Below the pieces are notes generated by a model. It was given only the letters and a program-made list of their open reading frames with translations, had not been told where the DNA came from and did no database searches. 20,419 nt of DNA from Bacteroidales bacterium UBA7569 (GTDB lineage Bacteria; Bacteroidota; Bacteroidia; Bacteroidales; Paludibacteraceae): NCBI GenBank assembly GCA_002477945.1, contig DLLF01000038.1:45800-66218 (forward strand), in the 5' to 3' direction. The position numbers and the translations under genes are program-made. This document shows positions 19,659 to 20,419 of this stretch, one piece after another; the first letter of the stretch is position 1; the number at the start of each line of letters is the position of its first letter.

Positions 19659-20419
19659 ATGGCACGAAGTATAGAAGAACAAGTGGAAGACTGGTGCAAA
19701 CGCCAACTGGAAGGCAACTACTACACCAAGACCCAGGCTATCAACCCCGAGATAGAGAAGGCTCTGCGCGAAGCCCCGAGCAAACAGGGCGGCACGGGAG
19801 CCAACTACCCCGACATCAAATGTCTGATAGAGACACCCGACCTGCGCCATATACCCGTGATGATAGAGGTGAAAGGCACACGCGGCGCATTGCAACGGCT
19901 GGACGCACAAGGCAATATCGAGAATACCAAGAAAGACAGCACCGCCCACTACCAGAACATTGCCAAATATGCGGTCAATGGCGCCGTTCATTATGCGGAT
20001 GCCATTCTCCGCAATGCCGATGCGTATAGAGAGGTGGTGGCAATAGGCGTAAACGGCTACGAGGAAAGCGACGGGCAACTGCACTACGAGGTAGGCGTTT
20101 ACTATGTATCGAAAGACAACCTGTTTGTGCCGAAACGGGTGGGAGATTTCAGCGATTTATCGTTTCTGCAAGCCGAACACCAGTCCGCTTTTATCCGGCA
20201 GATAGACGCACTCTCTTTGTCCGCCACCGAGATTGAGCAGCAAAAACAGCAGTTGGAGGACGACATTGAGCGCAAACTGAAAGCCCTCAACCAGAAGATG
20301 CACGACGAGATGAAAATCGTTGTCGGGCAGCGTGTACAACTGGTAGCGGGACTGATTATGGCAGGACTGGGCGTGGCGGGCTCCGTATCGCCTCTGCGCA
20401 TAGAAGACCTGCGCGGGGA
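19659..20419 (+). CDS. Restriction-modification-like protein with N-terminal PD-(D/E)xK nuclease domain, 3' end outside the window
   Basis: The reading frame is open from the ATG at 19659 to the window edge (253 complete codons). It opens 'MARSIEEQVEDWCKRQL', and residues 49-73 contain 'ANYPDIKCLIE' and 'PVMIEVKGT'. Here P51-D52 and E70-V-K72 form the PD-(D/E)xK nuclease signature. A glutamine/lysine-rich coiled-coil stretch (about 188-220) follows, then 'LVAGLIMAGLGVAGSVSPLRIEDL'. From memory, this N-terminus resembles large Bacteroidota N-6 adenine methylase proteins of the single-chain type IIG (Eco57I-like) kind. The methylase motifs would lie beyond the window, so that part is inference. 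It follows RNA copy 2 with a 44-nt gap. Confidence 0.82.
   Translation, partial: MARSIEEQVEDWCKRQLEGNYYTKTQAINPEIEKALREAPSKQGGTGANYPDIKCLIETPDLRHIPVMIEVKGTRGALQRLDAQGNIENTKKDSTAHYQNIAKYAVNGAVHYADAILRNADAYREVVAIGVNGYEESDGQLHYEVGVYYVSKDNLFVPKRVGDFSDLSFLQAEHQSAFIRQIDALSLSATEIEQQKQQLEDDIERKLKALNQKMHDEMKIVVGQRVQLVAGLIMAGLGVAGSVSPLRIEDLRG

Overview
The window looks like a chromosomal segment from a Bacteroidales bacterium (phylum Bacteroidota; genus not determinable by eye). Supporting signs are repeated Bacteroidota-type promoters (TTTG, about 20 nt, then TAnnTTTG), a GldJ-type SUMF lipoprotein linked to gliding/type IX secretion, a Porin_10-like outer-membrane barrel, the folP-cdaA pair, and a CXXX-repeat peptide cassette of a kind known from Bacteroidales. 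No tRNA, rRNA, CRISPR array or complete insertion sequence was seen.

Region 1 (46-4349, all minus strand; candidate promoter at 4464-4471) is the most unusual locus. It is a tightly coupled seven-gene operon: Cys-rich tail-anchored membrane protein, degenerate penicillin-binding-protein-like lipoprotein, JAB/JAMM peptidase, E2-like protein, 59-aa peptide, E1/ThiF-like adenylyltransferase, and a 142-aa protein with a possible Ig-like fold. Three junctions are ATGA overlaps. E1, E2 and JAMM proteins together are the core of a bacterial ubiquitin-like conjugation/deconjugation system. No classical beta-grasp modifier is evident. The 59-aa and 142-aa proteins share an unexpected D-[LI]-V-[YF]-NPETG-[VL]-F motif.

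Region 2 (4738-9353) holds a short remnant of an ATPase gene on the plus strand, then a minus-strand RiPP-type cassette: a Cys-rich CXXX-repeat precursor carrying a twin-arginine signal, a radical SAM/SPASM maturase, a second maturase without the radical SAM cysteines, a small accessory protein, and tatA and tatC. The arrangement suggests a peptide modified in the cytoplasm, possibly while partly folded, and then exported through its own Tat translocon. Directly upstream lies a roughly 440-nt structured RNA with its own promoter and terminator.

Region 3 (about 9360-10230) is a gene-free stretch full of degenerate 9-bp repeats, a 26-bp repeat pair and small palindromes. Region 4 (10228-18820) is mostly housekeeping: gldJ (minus) diverges from folP-cdaA, then a Porin_10-like barrel with a possibly leaderless transcript, a ClpC-type AAA+ unfoldase and thioredoxin, ending in a strong terminator.

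Region 5 (18821-20419) has another gene-free stretch with a second copy of the dispersed repeat. It is followed by a second member of the same RNA family (promoter 19287-19318, terminator about 19582-19615) and the 5' part of a restriction-modification-like gene that runs off the window. Both RNA copies sit just upstream of, and co-directional with, an accessory system, with no obvious second promoter between. This makes them candidate leader/attenuator RNAs as well as candidate free-standing sRNAs.
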